Below, in pieces: positions 17,348 to 29,046 of a stretch of 64,000 bases of DNA. Positions within the stretch are counted from its first letter, which is position 1; each line of letters starts with the position of its first letter. Position numbers and translations under genes: made by a program. This DNA is from Panacagrimonas sp052387695 (GTDB lineage Bacteria > Pseudomonadota > Gammaproteobacteria > Nevskiales > Nevskiaceae). The notes below the pieces were generated by a model. That model saw only the letters and a program-made list of their open reading frames with translations. It was not told where the DNA came from and searched no databases. Location: the NCBI GenBank assembly GCA_052387695.1, contig JBQTIX010000059.1, forward strand, positions 1 to 64,000. The letters run 5' to 3'.

Positions 17348-20300
17348 TCAATTGAGCGGAAAGGTGAAGCTCACGCGGGTGGGGTTGCGGCGATGGATGT
17401 TCAGCTCGGCGTGCAACTGCTCGGTCAGGACCTGCACCAGTTGCATGCCCAGGCTGGACAAGGATTCGAAATCGAGCGCTGCGGGAATGCCGACGCCGTC
17501 GTCGCTCACCGCCACCTCCACGTCCACGTCGTTCAGCAGGCGCATCTCCACCACGATGCTGCCGCTGCGGTTTTCGGGAAAAGCGTGTTTGAGGGCGTTG
17601 GTGACAAGCTCGTTGACGATCAAGCCGCAGGGAATGGCGCGGTCGATGGCGATGCGCACGGTCTCCGAGCGGCTCGTAAGGCTCAGGTCGCGGCGGCCGT
17701 ACGAAGCCTGCAGATGACTCATCAGGGTGTCGAGAAAGCGTCCGAACTCGACCCTGGCAAAGTCGTGCGACTGGTACAGGGTCTGGTGGATCAGGGCCAT
17801 CGACTGGATGCGGTTCTGGCTGTCGCGCAGCGCACTGGCGGCGCGCGCGTCCGCGGTCAGGTTCGCCTGCATGTCGAGCAGGCTGTGCACGATCTGCAAG
17901 TTGTTCTTGACGCGGTGATGGATTTCGCCGAGCAGCAGATCCTTTTCCTTGAGGGCGTCGCGGATCGCCTGCTCGGCTTTCCGCGCTTCGCTCACGTCTT
18001 TGACGATCGCGATCACGCGGCTGCCCTCGGCGGTGCTCATCGGGGCCAGCGCCACCTCGATGGGAAATTCGGTGCCGTCGGCGCGCTGGCCCTGCAGGGT
18101 GCGGTCGCGACTCATGACGCGGGTGCTCGGTGCCTTTTCGAAGGCGGCGCGGTGGCGGTGGTGCTCGCCGCGCACGCGCTGCGGCACCAGGTCCTCGATG
18201 CTCTTGCCGGTCAGGGTCTCGCGGGTGTAACCGAAGAGCGTCGCCATGCGCTCGTTGGCTTCGACGATACGGCCCTCGTGATCGGCGACCAGGATGCCGT
18301 CGGGCGCCTGTTCGAACACCGCACGCTGGAAAGCGTGCAGGCGTTCCATCGCGCGGCTCTTGTCATTGATCTCGCCCAGCAGCAAATCCTTTTCCTTGAG
18401 GGCCTCGCGGATCGCCAACTCGGCTTTACGCGCTTCGCTTACGTCTTTGACGATGGCGATCACGCGACTGCCTTCGGCGGTGTTCATCGGAGCCAGCGCC
18501 ACCTCGATAGGGAACTCGCTGCCGTCAGCTCGCTGACCCTGCAAGGTGCGGTCGCGGCTCATGACTCTTGTGCTCGGCGCCTTCTCGAAGGCGGCGCGGT
18601 GGCGGTGGTGCTCGCCGCGCACGCGCTGTGGCACCAGTTCCTCGATGGTCTTGCCGGTCAGACCCTCGCGGGTGTAGCCGAACAGCGTCGCCATGCGCTC
18701 GTTGGCCTCGACGATGCGGCCCTCGTGATCGGCGACCAGGATGCCGTCCGGCGCCTGTTCGAACACTGCACGCTGGAAAGCGTGCAGGCGTTCCATCGCA
18801 CGGCTCTTGCCCTGGCTGATTTCGCGTGCGCGTACCAGTTCGGCCGCCATCGGTTTGACCAAGGCGCGGAACAGAAGAGATCCGCAGAACACCATCAGTA
18901 CCGCCAGAGCCAGCGCGCGCTCCAGATCGTGGCGCAGGGAGCCGTAGAGTTCGGCGGTATCCATCTTGAGTACCGCGAACAGGCCATGATTCGCGACCGG
19001 TGCAAATACGCCGATCACCTGATTCCCGTGCTCGTCGCGACCATGGTTCATGCCAGTCCCACCGGCTGCCGCGCGGACGGCGAGGCGCGCGTCGCCGCCG
19101 AGCGAGTAGGGAATCTCGAACGGCTGGGCGTTGCGGCGCGAGGGAAAGCAGCGGACCACCACGTCGAGTCGCTTGCAAAGTTGCAGTTCGCCGGAATCTC
19201 CAAGCCCGTGGCCACTGGCGATCGCTGCGGCCATCTGCGGCAGGGATTGTTCGGTATCCACAGTGCCGAGAATCAGGCTTCCATCGTGGATATCGAATCG
19301 GCTGCGCAGGTAGTAGCCGTCGCGCCATAACAGTTGTTGATCGCGGTCGGAGTCCAGCCGCATGACCACAGCGGGATCGGATAAGAAGGCGCCGCTGCCG
19401 GCGACGACGTGACCATCCGGCAGCGCCACGCGCAGGGCCGAAAATCCGTGCGGCCGGAAGCTTTCGACAGTGACCTGCAGTCGCGTCAGCGCAGCGGAAT
19501 CGGTCGGACTGCCATTCAGCACTTGCAGTCCGCCGATGATGCTGGGACGGTTGATGACGATGGCCGCGCGCTGCATGCGCAGGCTCACGATGGTGTCGAT
19601 CAATTGCACCTCAGTCGTCAACCCGGTGCGCAGGCCCGCGGCGATGGTGTCCTCGATATGCGCCTTGACCACGAAAAAGATCGGCAGTCCGGTCACCATT
19701 GCGACCACGACCAGCAGCAGGGTTCCGATCGAGACGATACGAAGATCGGTGCCGCCTGAGCTGTCGTCTGGTGGCAGGCGCGCGGCGGTCCGGTAAAGGC
19801 TCACACCGAGCAGAACACAGCCCACTGCCGTGGGAATCGACATGCCGCGCAAGGCGTAAGAGGGGTATAGCGCGTCCAGGCCCAGGAGATGGCCCAGGCC
19901 GGCGCCGGCGCCGATGAGCAGCACGAGAGCGCCCAGCAGGCGGGCGAGCGGCAAAGTCGCGCGATGCGGCGGCGCGCCGCGGAGGATCAGGGCGATCGCG
20001 GCCAGCGCGAAGCACAGGGCGGTTGCCTGCGCCGGCCGGCCCGGATGGGGAAAGCCGTCCTGCGCCCAGGTGTGCATGCCGGCCAAGTCGATGCCAGGGT
20101 CCCAATCCAGCCAGTGCTCGGACAGGATCAGCAGCGCCAGAATTCCGACACCGACGCCAATCGCAATCACCGCAAGCTGGCGCGAACGGGTGAGTGCGAT
20201 CAGGCCGATGCCGCAGGCGACGAACATCAGGGCCGTGTTCATCACCATCGGCGGAAAGCCCGGTAATAGCCCCACCAGCAGCGGCTGGTGGCCAATCCAG

Positions 20301-20428
20301 CCGATCAGCGCGGTGACGCCGAGCGCAATCAGGAACAGGCCCGTCGGCAGCAACAGGGTCCCGGATGCGTGTGGGCGTAAAGCAGGCAAACCGTTATCGG
20401 CGGGCATCGGTGTTGCCAGAGACATCAT
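17348..20428 (-). CDS. Membrane sensor histidine kinase (HisKA_2/HWE-like) with duplicated PAS module
   Basis: This protein has about 1026 aa from MMSLATP (ATGs at 20428 and 20425). The N-terminus has about eight hydrophobic helices (residues about 25-220). A further membrane segment, an extracytoplasmic sensor region (about 255-500) and another segment follow. Two near-identical 149-residue PAS-containing modules come next, then the kinase core. The phospho-acceptor motif is GEIHHRVKNN (His about 838), and the N box is NELVTNALKHAF, which fits the HisKA_2 group that often pairs with output regulators. The REC-GGDEF-EAL gene follows directly. The sensed signal is unknown. Confidence 0.9.
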   Translation of the reverse strand: MMSLATPMPADNGLPALRPHASGTLLLPTGLFLIALGVTALIGWIGHQPLLVGLLPGFPPMVMNTALMFVACGIGLIALTRSRQLAVIAIGVGVGILALLILSEHWLDWDPGIDLAGMHTWAQDGFPHPGRPAQATALCFALAAIALILRGAPPHRATLPLARLLGALVLLIGAGAGLGHLLGLDALYPSYALRGMSIPTAVGCVLLGVSLYRTAARLPPDDSSGGTDLRIVSIGTLLLVVVAMVTGLPIFFVVKAHIEDTIAAGLRTGLTTEVQLIDTIVSLRMQRAAIVINRPSIIGGLQVLNGSPTDSAALTRLQVTVESFRPHGFSALRVALPDGHVVAGSGAFLSDPAVVMRLDSDRDQQLLWRDGYYLRSRFDIHDGSLILGTVDTEQSLPQMAAAIASGHGLGDSGELQLCKRLDVVVRCFPSRRNAQPFEIPYSLGGDARLAVRAAAGGTGMNHGRDEHGNQVIGVFAPVANHGLFAVLKMDTAELYGSLRHDLERALALAVLMVFCGSLLFRALVKPMAAELVRAREISQGKSRAMERLHAFQRAVFEQAPDGILVADHEGRIVEANERMATLFGYTREGLTGKTIEELVPQRVRGEHHRHRAAFEKAPSTRVMSRDRTLQGQRADGSEFPIEVALAPMNTAEGSRVIAIVKDVSEARKAELAIREALKEKDLLLGEINDKSRAMERLHAFQRAVFEQAPDGILVADHEGRIVEANERMATLFGYTRETLTGKSIEDLVPQRVRGEHHRHRAAFEKAPSTRVMSRDRTLQGQRADGTEFPIEVALAPMSTAEGSRVIAIVKDVSEARKAEQAIRDALKEKDLLLGEIHHRVKNNLQIVHSLLDMQANLTADARAASALRDSQNRIQSMALIHQTLYQSHDFARVEFGRFLDTLMSHLQASYGRRDLSLTSRSETVRIAIDRAIPCGLIVNELVTNALKHAFPENRSGSIVVEMRLLNDVDVEVAVSDDGVGIPAALDFESLSSLGMQLVQVLTEQLHAELNIHRRNPTRVSFTFPLN
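17921..18808 (-). repeat. Tandem duplication of a 447-bp PAS-coding segment
   Basis: Two head-to-tail copies of 149 codons meet at 18361/18362, inside the sensor kinase gene. They differ at under ten residues (for example REGLTGKTIEEL against RETLTGKSIEDL). The first copy ends LLLGEIND, the second LLLGEIHHR. This indicates a recent in-frame internal duplication. Confidence 0.9.
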
Positions 20429-20655
20429 CCGGACTCGGCAGGCGGGCATCCTTGACGGGATGCGCAAGCGACTTCTGGACAGACGTGTCCGTTTTACGTC
20501 GCGACGCCGACAAAGGTGCAAGCCGCATACCCACGGATGCGGGCCGCCAGGTTTTCCCTGCGCTGGACTAACGCGTCAGCCGCCTGGGTTCGGCCTACGA
20601 AACGTTCACAGCACCGGCTCGGCGCAACTGCGCCGCCATCAGCCCGCTACATAAA

Positions 20656-20684
20656 GGCTGGGTTGAGGAACGAAACCCAGCAGG
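20656..20684. repeat. Short hairpin repeat (CTGGGTT...AACCCAG)
   Basis: CTGGGTT (20658-20664) pairs with AACCCAG (20674-20680) around a GAGGAACGA loop. It lies about 40 bases downstream of the kinase-TIR stop codon, and this hairpin type is common between genes in gammaproteobacteria. It has no clear T run, so terminator function is uncertain. Confidence 0.45.
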
Positions 20685-20719
20685 GTCCGGTTGGCGCGGA
20701 GCCGGGTTTCGCTATCGTT

Positions 20720-22900
20720 TCAAGTCGGCCTGCGCGGTTGCCACGCCGCCCGCTCACCGCTGAGCACGTAGCTCAGCGGATCGTTGAAATGCAGATGCGC
20801 CAACCAATCGGGAGGCTGTACCGGCGGCGGTCCTTCGAGCATGACCGGGCGAATCTCCGGCAGGCAGTCGGGACCGTCGGTTGATCGGCGCAAGGCGTAT
20901 TCCACTTCCTTCATCACCCACTGCGACTGCTTGGCGGCCTGCGACCAGAACAACAGAAAAACGTCGGAGGTATCGATGTGCTTGTAGAGCGATTGCTCCC
21001 AGCGCTCGCCCGGCTCCACATGCAGGATGTCCTGATAGAACTCGATGCCGACCTTGGGCAGCACCTGAACACATTTGAGGACTTCGATCCGGTCTTCCTT
21101 GGCATAGGAGATGAAGGCTTTCCTGAACCGATAGGCCCGAGGACTGCCCACGCCCGTGTTCTCGGGCTGCGCTGCGGGATGCGTGACTCGAATAGGGAAC
21201 TGGATCACGCCTACCGGAACTCCATCCACATCCACCTGTAATCGCGCGATGCAGGAGGTCACCGAGGAATCGGACGGCGCGCGAATGCGGAACTGAACCG
21301 ATTCTGTGATCCCCCGCCAGATCAGGTGCTGGACTTCGGGCTCAGGCTTCAGTTCATGCGCCTGAAGACGGAACCGGATGCGAGCGCCGCGCGAGACCTC
21401 CATCTCAAGGCGCTTTCGTCCGCGGTGACGCGCCATCGAATCGATGTCCTTGGCCAGTCGGTCGGCCTCGATGAAGTTCGTCGGCAGATGCAGTACCGCC
21501 TGGAGCACCGAATCTGAGCCCGGCGCCATCTCATGCGGACCATATAGCGAGCAGTCGATGGGGTCGGTCGTATTCTCCAATCGGGTCCTGGGCAGCCAAC
21601 GTTTCCACCGAGGGGGCGCGGGTACCTCTATCGATTTGCCGTATCGGATGTATTTGCCTGCTGACGCGGCTGCACTCTCCAGCGCAGAGAAGTTCGCGGG
21701 GCGCCTTGCGGGGCTCGCGGGAACTTTGCTTCCGATCAGCGGCTCGCTCGCCCACAACCGACTGACGGCGGAAGCGATCCGACTCCGCACGGAAGTGGAT
21801 GGAGGGTCGATGGCGCTCAATCTTGGCTCGCGCTCCAAAGTACGGCAATAGATAACGAGGTCTGCGTCTCGGACAAAGTTATCTCGGTATTTGTCGTTTT
21901 CGCCGAGGCCGAAGTCGATATCAGAACTGCCCAGGCCGATTTTTTTTCCCCCCGAGGGTCGCCGCTGCAGAAATTGCTGGAGCCGGAGCCGCTCCGAATC
22001 AATGGCCCCACGTATGCCAACAAGTGCAACGGATTCCGGAGATCCCAGCAGCGCATCAATCCGACGTATGGCGTCCTTCGCGTCAACCGGCCGGTCGTCC
22101 GGGTTCACGGCCGCAAGCGAGTCCACGAGCGAACTCATCCAGCGGGACGACTCCGGCAGCGGTGGAAGTGGAGCCGTCAGGTGCATGTACATAGTCGCCA
22201 TCGGATTCTCGGATTCGAATGGCGGACGCCCCGAGATCATTTCGAACAGCATGATGCCGAGTCGATAGAGGTCGGTGCGCTGGTCTACCTGTCTGCCCGA
22301 TGCCTCCTCAGGACTCATGGACGTGATACGCGCCGTCGTCATGCCCGTGGCCATCGATCCTTCCGCGTTCAGCGTCTTGGCAATGCCGAAGTCGGTCAGC
22401 ACCGGAACGTCGTGCTCGTCGAACAGGACGTTCGAAGGCTTGATGTCACGGTGGATCAGCCCGTGGGCATGCGCGTACCCGCACGCATCTGCCAGATCGC
22501 GAACGATCTTCAGCGCCTGCATGGCACTCATGCCCTCAGCGATGCGCTGGGCTAGGTCACCGCCCGTCAGCAGGCGCATGCTGACGTAGTGCACGTCGTG
22601 CCAGTGGTCGAAGCCCACGTGATAAATGGGCACGATCGATGGATGCCCCAAGGACGCGACAGCGAGTATTTCGTGGCGGAAACGCTGCACGGTTTCCTCA
22701 GGGCCAACACGCTGCAAGGGCAATATCTTTAGTGCCACCCGGCGTGTTGGCTCGGATTCCTCCGCCTCATAAACGTCGGCCATGCTGCCGGACCCTAACC
22801 AGCGAACGATTCGGTAGCGACCGACGCTCGTACCCTCTGTGAGTTTCGTCATGGCTTCAACCAGCGGTGAGGCTATCTCCCGGGGTTGTGATGCTGCCAT
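20720..22900 (-). CDS. Ser/Thr protein kinase-TIR domain fusion protein
   Basis: This protein has 726 aa from the ATG at 22900; a GTG at 22918 is an alternative. It begins with a Hanks-type kinase (about 25-290): LGSGSMADVY glycine loop, VALK (K58), HRDIKPSN (D152) and DFG (D170), all intact. A poorly conserved linker and a beta-rich middle domain follow (about 415-580, PIDCSLYGPHEMAPG to VIQFPIRV). It ends with a TIR domain from about 592 (KAFISYAKEDR, GERWEQSLYKHI, DVFLLFWSQ). Candidate catalytic glutamates are in WVMKEVEYAL (about 665 and 667). No membrane segment is evident. It follows clpB by 63 bases on the same strand. Signal transduction or immunity with NAD+ hydrolysis is plausible, not shown. 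Confidence 0.88.
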   Translation of the reverse strand: MAASQPREIASPLVEAMTKLTEGTSVGRYRIVRWLGSGSMADVYEAEESEPTRRVALKILPLQRVGPEETVQRFRHEILAVASLGHPSIVPIYHVGFDHWHDVHYVSMRLLTGGDLAQRIAEGMSAMQALKIVRDLADACGYAHAHGLIHRDIKPSNVLFDEHDVPVLTDFGIAKTLNAEGSMATGMTTARITSMSPEEASGRQVDQRTDLYRLGIMLFEMISGRPPFESENPMATMYMHLTAPLPPLPESSRWMSSLVDSLAAVNPDDRPVDAKDAIRRIDALLGSPESVALVGIRGAIDSERLRLQQFLQRRPSGGKKIGLGSSDIDFGLGENDKYRDNFVRDADLVIYCRTLEREPRLSAIDPPSTSVRSRIASAVSRLWASEPLIGSKVPASPARRPANFSALESAAASAGKYIRYGKSIEVPAPPRWKRWLPRTRLENTTDPIDCSLYGPHEMAPGSDSVLQAVLHLPTNFIEADRLAKDIDSMARHRGRKRLEMEVSRGARIRFRLQAHELKPEPEVQHLIWRGITESVQFRIRAPSDSSVTSCIARLQVDVDGVPVGVIQFPIRVTHPAAQPENTGVGSPRAYRFRKAFISYAKEDRIEVLKCVQVLPKVGIEFYQDILHVEPGERWEQSLYKHIDTSDVFLLFWSQAAKQSQWVMKEVEYALRRSTDGPDCLPEIRPVMLEGPPPVQPPDWLAHLHFNDPLSYVLSGERAAWQPRRPT

Positions 22901-22963
22901 GAATTGCGGTTTCGGCACTTCCGGTCCGGCTTGGGTGCCGGGTCGGCAATCACGCCAAGCCTA

Positions 22964-25570
<2,607 letters not shown>

Positions 25571-25612
25571 GGGGGTGAGGGTTCGTGATCGGGTTCGAAT
25601 GGGATGCCTCGA

Positions 25613-25640
25613 AGCTGGCGCTGCTTCAGGGAAATTCAAG
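25613..25640 (-). promoter_or_regulatory. Candidate sigma32 (heat-shock) promoter of clpB
   Basis: On the minus strand CTTGAAT (25634-25640) is followed after 13 bases by CGCCAGCT (25613-25620). The first matches the sigma32 -35 consensus CTTGAAA in six of seven positions. The second is a partial match to CCCCATNT. Position upstream of clpB supports it. Confidence 0.42.
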
Positions 25641-25704
25641 CGCTTGCGAGCCCTGGCCACGGACCGTCTGATATCCTTTCGTGCTCGACGATTCAGGGTG
25701 TCCC

Positions 25705-26559
25705 ATGGTGGTTGTTCCCCGTTGCCATGCCGGTTTGCCGCCTCTTTGTTCAGGGCTGCTGGCGCTTGTCTGGCTCGGGTGCGCGGCCATCGGGTCCGTC
25801 CAGGCCGCGACCTCGACGCCGGCCTCGGACGCCGGCGGCGTGAAGCTGGAAGTGGCCGACGTGGTCGAGCTGTCGGTCGTCGGCCGACCGGAGCTCACGA
25901 CGACCATCAAGGTGTCTGAAGTCGGCCAGCTGGAAGTGCCGCTGGCCGGGAGCATCCCGGTCCTGGGAATCTCCCTGGAGGCGGCGGCGGAACGAGTGGC
26001 GACGGCCTATCGCGAGGGCGAATTCTTCGTCGATCCGGACGTTCGCATTGCGCTGGTGGTGCCGCGTCTGCCGCCGATCAGCGTCGGTGGCGAAGTGGTC
26101 CAGCCGGGTCGTCTCGCGTTTGTGAAAGATCTGACCGTCAAGGATGCGGTGGCGCGGGTGGGCGGCCTGACGCCGCAGGCGGCCGAGGTGGCGTATATCC
26201 TGCGCTTCAGCGGCTCGGAGGGCATACCGGTGCGGATCGAGGTGGACCTGGCCAATCCCGATTTTGCGGCGGGCAGCCGCAATGTGGTGCTGCTGGCCGG
26301 CGATCGTCTGGAAGTGCTGGCGGCGCCACGCTTCACGATCCAGGGCGCGGTGCGTAATCCCAGCGCTTACGCGCTGCGCCGCGGCGTGACGGTCAACCTG
26401 GCAATCGAGGCGGCAGGTGGACTGACCGAGCGCGGTTCGCGCAAGCGGGTGGAGATCCGGCGCAAGGACGGTTCCGGGCGGGTCCGCTTGATCGACGCGG
26501 AAATTGACGATCTGGTGCAGGCAAACGACGTGATCGAAGTCAAGGAGCGACGGTTCTGA
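25705..26559 (+). CDS. Polysaccharide export outer-membrane protein (Wza/EpsE-like)
   Basis: This 284-aa protein has a signal peptide (cleavage after SVQA) and a poly_export domain (about 48-120: DVVELSVVGRPELTTTIKVSEVGQLEVPLAG). Two SLBB-like beta-grasp regions follow (about 125-200 ISVGGEVVQPG, and 205-275 FTIQGAVRNPSAYALRRG). It should form the export channel for an exopolysaccharide. No convincing lipobox is seen. It overlaps the next gene by one base (TGATG) and heads an E-F-G-like trio. The start is the ATG at 25705; an in-frame GTG 24 bases upstream is less likely. Confidence 0.85.
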   Translation: MVVVPRCHAGLPPLCSGLLALVWLGCAAIGSVQAATSTPASDAGGVKLEVADVVELSVVGRPELTTTIKVSEVGQLEVPLAGSIPVLGISLEAAAERVATAYREGEFFVDPDVRIALVVPRLPPISVGGEVVQPGRLAFVKDLTVKDAVARVGGLTPQAAEVAYILRFSGSEGIPVRIEVDLANPDFAAGSRNVVLLAGDRLEVLAAPRFTIQGAVRNPSAYALRRGVTVNLAIEAAGGLTERGSRKRVEIRRKDGSGRVRLIDAEIDDLVQANDVIEVKERRF

Positions 26560-27989
26560 TGAGGCGGTCAGGGTCCCCTGCGACATTGCATCCCGGAGCC
26601 CCGTCCGGGGCTGTGCCCGGCAGATCCTTCCCCTCGCCGAAGCAGGTGTGCGTGATCGTCTGGGCCTACCGTTACTGGCTGATCACCTCGACCCTGTCGC
26701 TGATGGCCCTGGCGGCGATGGTGAGCCAGTCCACCGAAACCGTTTACCGGGCCACCGCGACCCTGGGGATGAACGCCGACACCGGGGACACCAAGACCGA
26801 CAGCGGCTCGGCTGCCGGGCTGAGTCAGGCTCGGATGGACGAGCAGATGGAGTCGGTCCGCGGCGCGGCCACGCTGCTGAAGGCGGTCGATCAGCTTGGA
26901 CTGACCCAGGATCCGCGCGCCCTGCAGGGCTACGACGGCGAAGCCTCGGCAGATGGCCGTCGTCGCTGGGCGGCCGACCGCTTGGGCGAGAAGCTGATGG
27001 TCCATCACGACGACGAGCGCCGGCGGCTTTACGTCTCGGTCGAGGCGTCCGATGCGCGCGAGGCGGCGCGTCTGGCCAATGCCGTGGCCGACGCCTACGT
27101 CGGCAAGCAGCCCCGGCAGGCGCGCGGGTCGGACCGCGAGACCATCGAGTACCTGGCCGCGCAGCTCGAATCGTTTCAGACCCGGGTGGCCGACGCGCAG
27201 ACGGCGCTGACGACCTATCGCGAACAGTTCGGGCTGCTCGCCCTGCCGGATGATGGCGAGGTCGATCCCGGGTTGCTGGTCGGGCTGGAGCGAAGGCTCG
27301 CCGGCGCCCGCGAGCAGCGCGAACGGGTTGAAGCCGCGCTCGGGGCGCTGGAACAGGGGAACCTCCCGGAACTGGATTCGGACCTGATCAGGAGCCTCGA
27401 CGCGCAACGGGCGGCCAAGGAACGGGAGCTGGGCCAGCTCCGCGGCACGCTCGGCAATCGCCATCCCGATATCGTCGCCCTGCAGGGCGAGATCGACGGG
27501 ATCCGGGCCGCGCTGCAATCCGAACTCGCCAGCTACGGCGACACCCTGCGCGAAGAGGAAAGCACCGCCAGCGCGCTGGAGCGGCGCTTCCAGCGCGAGC
27601 TGGCGCGGCAACGCGACCGTTCCGGCGCCGCGCGGGCGACCGTCGGCGAGCAGAAACGCCTGGAAGCCGAATTGCGCGCCGCGACCCAGGTCTATCAAAA
27701 CGCGTTCGACTCCTACGACCGCCTGCGATCGGGCTCGGCGAGCCCGCCGACAGGCCCCACGGGCACCGTCCAGAGTGTCGATTTCGACGCCCGCGCCGCG
27801 GTCCCGCGCCGACCCGTCCGGCCTGATCTCCGGCGCGACATTCTGCGCGCGGGCCTGTTGGGCCTGCTGCTCGGAAGCCTGGGATGCCTGCTCGTCGAAT
27901 TCCTGATGAGCCGGCGCATCCGCTGCCGCGAGGATCTCGAACGCGGGCTGGGTGTACCGGTGCTGGCCGAACTGCCGAGTGGCCTTTAA
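26559..27989 (+). CDS. Polysaccharide chain-length determinant / co-polymerase (Wzz/EpsF-like)
   Basis: This 476-aa inner-membrane PCP-type protein has two membrane segments bracketing a large periplasmic coiled-coil region (about 190-385): about residues 38-58 (YRYWLITSTLSLMALAAMVS) and about 430-450 (AGLLGLLLGSLGCLLVEFL). The usual PxxP-like block precedes the second segment (AAVPRRPVRPD). It would set chain length and couple synthesis to the export channel. It lacks a kinase domain, which is supplied by the next gene, six bases downstream. Confidence 0.85.
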   Translation: MRRSGSPATLHPGAPSGAVPGRSFPSPKQVCVIVWAYRYWLITSTLSLMALAAMVSQSTETVYRATATLGMNADTGDTKTDSGSAAGLSQARMDEQMESVRGAATLLKAVDQLGLTQDPRALQGYDGEASADGRRRWAADRLGEKLMVHHDDERRRLYVSVEASDAREAARLANAVADAYVGKQPRQARGSDRETIEYLAAQLESFQTRVADAQTALTTYREQFGLLALPDDGEVDPGLLVGLERRLAGAREQRERVEAALGALEQGNLPELDSDLIRSLDAQRAAKERELGQLRGTLGNRHPDIVALQGEIDGIRAALQSELASYGDTLREEESTASALERRFQRELARQRDRSGAARATVGEQKRLEAELRAATQVYQNAFDSYDRLRSGSASPPTGPTGTVQSVDFDARAAVPRRPVRPDLRRDILRAGLLGLLLGSLGCLLVEFLMSRRIRCREDLERGLGVPVLAELPSGL

Positions 27990-27995
27990 GCCGCC

Positions 27996-28895
27996 ATGAA
28001 CGACATCAGACCGGTTCCGGGCGCCGTTCCGACCTTGTCCTCGCAGCAGGATGCGCCGCCGCTGCCGCCGACCCTTACCACCCTGCCGCAGATCATTGCC
28101 CGACAGACCGGCCTGAGCGGCTCCGATTTGCAGCGCATCGGATCGGTCCAGCAGCAGTTGGGGCTCGGCTTCATTGAAGCAGCGATGCGGCTCAAGCTGA
28201 TCGACCAGACCGATCTCGACATGGCCATCAGCGGCCAGTCGCGGCCGGCCACCATCGTCGAACCTCACGCCAAACCCTCCACCGAGCTGCTCAGTGCGCA
28301 CGACCCTTTCGAACCCTACAGCGAGGGCATCCGCGCACTGCGCACGGAACTGGCCTGGCGGGCCAAGGGGGAGGTGTCCAACGTCGTCGCCGTGATGAGC
28401 CCCGCACGGGGCGAGGGCCGTTCGCGGCTGGTGGCCGAACTGGCGGTTGCGTTTGCCCAGCTCGGCCAGGACACCCTGCTGGTGGATGCCGACCTGCGAT
28501 CCTCGCGCCAACACGAACTGTTTGGCGCGGACAACGATCAGGGACTGGCCCAGGCCCTGGCGGAAGGGCGCCCGCCGCGGCTGCAGGCGGTTGCGGGGCT
28601 GCCCAGCCTGATGGTGCTCACCGCCGGTCCGCGACCGAAGAATCCGCTTGAACTGCTATCCGACGCGAGCTTCGAGGAACTGGTCAACAACTGGCGTCGC
28701 CGGCACCAGCATGTGCTGATCGACACCCCGCCGGTGACCCGGTTTGCCGATGCCATCGCAGTGGCCAATCAGGCGCGGCGCGTGCTGCTGGTTACGCGAC
28801 GTCACCAGACCGGCTTCGTCACCAGCCGCGAACTGATCCGCAAACTCCAGTCGAGCCGCGCCCGGATCGTCGGCAGCGTGATCAACGCGTTCTGA
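27996..28895 (+). CDS. Polysaccharide-associated tyrosine-kinase-like ATPase (EpsG/CpsD-like)
   Basis: This 299-aa P-loop ATPase of the BY-kinase family has an N-terminal helical region (about 28-85, IARQTGLSG..LGFIEAAMRLKLIDQ) like that of EpsG proteins. The P-loop reads SPARGEGRSR, with Arg where CpsD/Wzc have Lys. Walker A' LLVDADLRSS and Walker B VLIDTPP are normal. There is no C-terminal tyrosine cluster. It probably regulates EPS assembly with the co-polymerase upstream. From memory, Arg at this site also occurs in EpsG-type proteins, so it may be family-typical. The trio lacks adjacent glycosyltransferases. Confidence 0.8.
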   Translation: MNDIRPVPGAVPTLSSQQDAPPLPPTLTTLPQIIARQTGLSGSDLQRIGSVQQQLGLGFIEAAMRLKLIDQTDLDMAISGQSRPATIVEPHAKPSTELLSAHDPFEPYSEGIRALRTELAWRAKGEVSNVVAVMSPARGEGRSRLVAELAVAFAQLGQDTLLVDADLRSSRQHELFGADNDQGLAQALAEGRPPRLQAVAGLPSLMVLTAGPRPKNPLELLSDASFEELVNNWRRRHQHVLIDTPPVTRFADAIAVANQARRVLLVTRRHQTGFVTSRELIRKLQSSRARIVGSVINAF

Positions 28896-28904
28896 GACCT
28901 CGGC

Positions 28905-29026
28905 GTAGGTCGGCTCAAGGCCACGGCTTTTCGTGGTCGGAGCCGACATGCGCCGGTCGGCGAGCGGCGTGTATCGGTTCCGCCCGCATGAAGCCGCGGG
29001 CTTGAACCGACCTACAACCGACCTAC
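28905..29026. repeat. GTAGGTCGG-family palindromic repeat (copy 2)
   Basis: It starts GTAGGTCGGCTCAAGGCCACGG with a TTTTCGTGG arm and ends GCGGGCTTGAACCGACCTAC followed by AACCGACCTAC. It occupies the start of the 465-bp gap between the EPS trio and the nitrate operon, downstream of the former. Confidence 0.75.
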
Positions 29027-29046
29027 GCGGACCTTCGTGGAGACTC

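Noticed and set aside
15219..17717. 832-codon open frame opposite the GGDEF-EAL and sensor kinase genes
   Set aside because: Spans two real genes on the other strand and has no protein-family features.
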